A stretch of DNA of 54,420 nt from Peptococcaceae bacterium BRH_c23 (GTDB lineage: Bacteria; Bacillota_B; Desulfitobacteriia; Desulfitobacteriales; Desulfitobacteriaceae): NCBI GenBank assembly GCA_000961805.1, contig LADV01000225.1, positions 1 to 54,420 on the forward strand, in the 5' to 3' direction. The translations under genes and the position numbers were made by a program. Positions within the stretch are counted from its first letter, which is position 1, and the number at the start of each line of letters is the position of its first letter. The notes under the pieces are model-generated. The model searched no databases. It was not told the origin of the DNA and saw nothing but the letters and a program-made list of their open reading frames with translations. This document shows positions 53,405 to 54,420 of the stretch, piece by piece.

Positions 53405-54420
53405 ATGCCACCACAACCTGTGTCGCCCCAATTATTGTGGCAGGAAACTTTAGCAAAACTGAAAAATGAACTATCCAAGCCGAGCTTTGAAACATGGTTA
53501 AGCTCCACAAGGCTTCTTCATATCGAGGGCGATACGCTAATCATTAGTGTTCCTAATGACTTTGCTAAGGACTGGCTGGAAAGCCGTTATGCATCCTTGA
53601 TTCGATCTTCAGTTCAATCAGTCTTAGGCCATTCAGTTAGTCTCCGTTTCATTATTCCTTCTCCTGAAGTTTCTTATGCCGAAGACAAAGTAGTCCCTAA
53701 ACAGGATTCCTTTGTTATCCCTAAGCCTAGCGATCCTCTGCCTAATTCCCTTAATTCAAAATACATTTTTGAAACATTTGTTATCGGTAACAGCAACCGT
53801 TTTGCCCATGCTGCTTCTTTAGCTGTTGCAGAATCACCCGCTAAGTCCTACAATCCTCTATTTATATATGGAGGGGTTGGTTTAGGAAAAACCCATCTTA
53901 TGCATGCAATTGGGCATCATGTTCTACAACGATCCCCCAATACAAAGGTTCTTTATGTTTCCAGTGAAAAATTCACAAATGAATTGATTGACTCGATTAG
54001 AGACGAAAACTCTATTGAATTTCGTAATCATTACCGTAACGTAGATATTCTGCTGATCGATGATATTCAATTTTTAGCAGGCAAAGAACGAACTCAAGAA
54101 GAGTTTTTTCATACGTTTAATGCACTTCATGAAGCCAATAAGCAAATTATTATTTCTTCAGATCGTCCACCTAAAGAAATTCCCACTTTAGAAGATCGCT
54201 TACGCTCGCGTTTTGAATGGGGCCTTATCACAGATATTCAAGCACCTGATTTGGAGACCCGAATAGCAATCCTTAGGAAAAAAGCTAAATTAGAGAATCT
54301 ACAGGTTCCGAACGAAGTTATGGTCTACATTGCTGATAAAATTCATTCCAACATTCGTGAACTCGAAGGTGCACTTATAAGGGTAATGGCTTTTGCTTCT
54401 CTTAGTTCATTCCCTATAAC
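53405..54420 (+). CDS. dnaA: Chromosomal replication initiator DnaA (partial, 3' end beyond window)
   Basis: 338 codons present. Domain I (about 1-85, [23 protein letters not shown]), a linker, then the AAA+ domain: [25 protein letters not shown], Walker [17 protein letters not shown], Walker [15 protein letters not shown], and [19 protein letters not shown]. The C-terminal DNA-binding domain IV lies outside the window. ATG at 53405 follows GGGAGG by seven bases. It binds the boxes at 53161-53355 to start replication and probably represses its own promoter. Confidence 0.98.
   Translation, partial: MPPQPVSPQLLWQETLAKLKNELSKPSFETWLSSTRLLHIEGDTLIISVPNDFAKDWLESRYASLIRSSVQSVLGHSVSLRFIIPSPEVSYAEDKVVPKQDSFVIPKPSDPLPNSLNSKYIFETFVIGNSNRFAHAASLAVAESPAKSYNPLFIYGGVGLGKTHLMHAIGHHVLQRSPNTKVLYVSSEKFTNELIDSIRDENSIEFRNHYRNVDILLIDDIQFLAGKERTQEEFFHTFNALHEANKQIIISSDRPPKEIPTLEDRLRSRFEWGLITDIQAPDLETRIAILRKKAKLENLQVPNEVMVYIADKIHSNIRELEGALIRVMAFASLSSFPI

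Noticed and set aside
53185..53508. 107-residue minus-strand frame
   Set aside because: It spans the DnaA boxes and the dnaA start; no codon-use or homology support.

Overview
The window is chromosomal DNA from an anaerobic, spore-forming Firmicute. The best fit is the Desulfosporosinus/Desulfitobacterium group (Peptococcales/Desulfitobacteriaceae). This rests on gene content and protein flavour: a SCIFF peptide with its radical SAM maturase, selC plus SelB, Spo0E-, YyaC- and LonB-type sporulation genes, a C-terminally simple YidC, and moderate to low GC. The species call is inference. No phage, transposon, IS element or CRISPR array is visible.

The right end is the replication origin. dnaA starts at 53405 on the plus strand and runs off the window. 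At least eight DnaA boxes lie at 53161-53355. To the left is the classic minus-strand origin cluster: rpmH, rnpA, yidD, yidC, jag, mnmE, mnmG, rsmG, a VanW-family gene, parA and parB. It is followed by a gene-free kilobase carrying three perfect palindromic parS sites. Almost every gene left of oriC is on the minus strand, so it is co-directional with replication. The plus-strand exceptions are the Mg2+ locus, one 45-residue gene, and yyaC.

Region by region: 1-5.3 kb holds cstA with an unknown partner, then a TPR protein, WalJ-like hydrolase and HtrA. 5.3-7.1 kb is the SCIFF ribosomal peptide and its maturase. 7.3-10.3 kb is an M-box Mg2+ riboswitch with its terminator, a short leader ORF, an MgtE-like cytosolic sensor lacking a membrane domain, and an Nramp-related transporter whose metal-site residues depart from canonical Nramp. 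10.3-15.5 kb holds a small Spo0E gene, a CBS protein, PhoH, four tRNAs, and a chemoreceptor under a c-di-GMP-I riboswitch. 15.6-18.3 kb is purA and purB. 18.4-28 kb is a conserved housekeeping block (FAD enzyme, dnaB, lonB, rplI, a DUF2232 protein, a CTG-started MazG-like gene, rpsR-ssb-rpsF, ychF, DUF951). 28-31.9 kb carries MscS, CvpA, selC tRNA-Sec, a tiny plus-strand gene, a DUF2889 protein and a CBS-ACT protein. 32-37.1 kb is a complete branched-chain amino-acid type ABC importer (livKHMGF), with a 44-bp triple repeat behind it and five 11-bp-spaced repeats in front. 37.4-42.4 kb is selB, a YkvI-like membrane protein, yyaC, DUF4446 and DUF554.

The strongest candidates for something special are regulatory. 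(i) The M-box, leader ORF, detached MgtE sensor and NRMT form a compact Mg2+ module with both RNA-level and possible protein-level Mg2+ sensing. (ii) The SCIFF gene has an inverted repeat over its -35 and an attenuator before its maturase. (iii) The liv operon is flanked by two kinds of ordered repeats. (iv) A dispersed short intergenic repeat family centres on CGAAGTTCGA. Non-AUG starts (TTG, GTG, one CTG) are unusually frequent. Several starts were moved from the longest reading frame on the basis of Shine-Dalgarno position.
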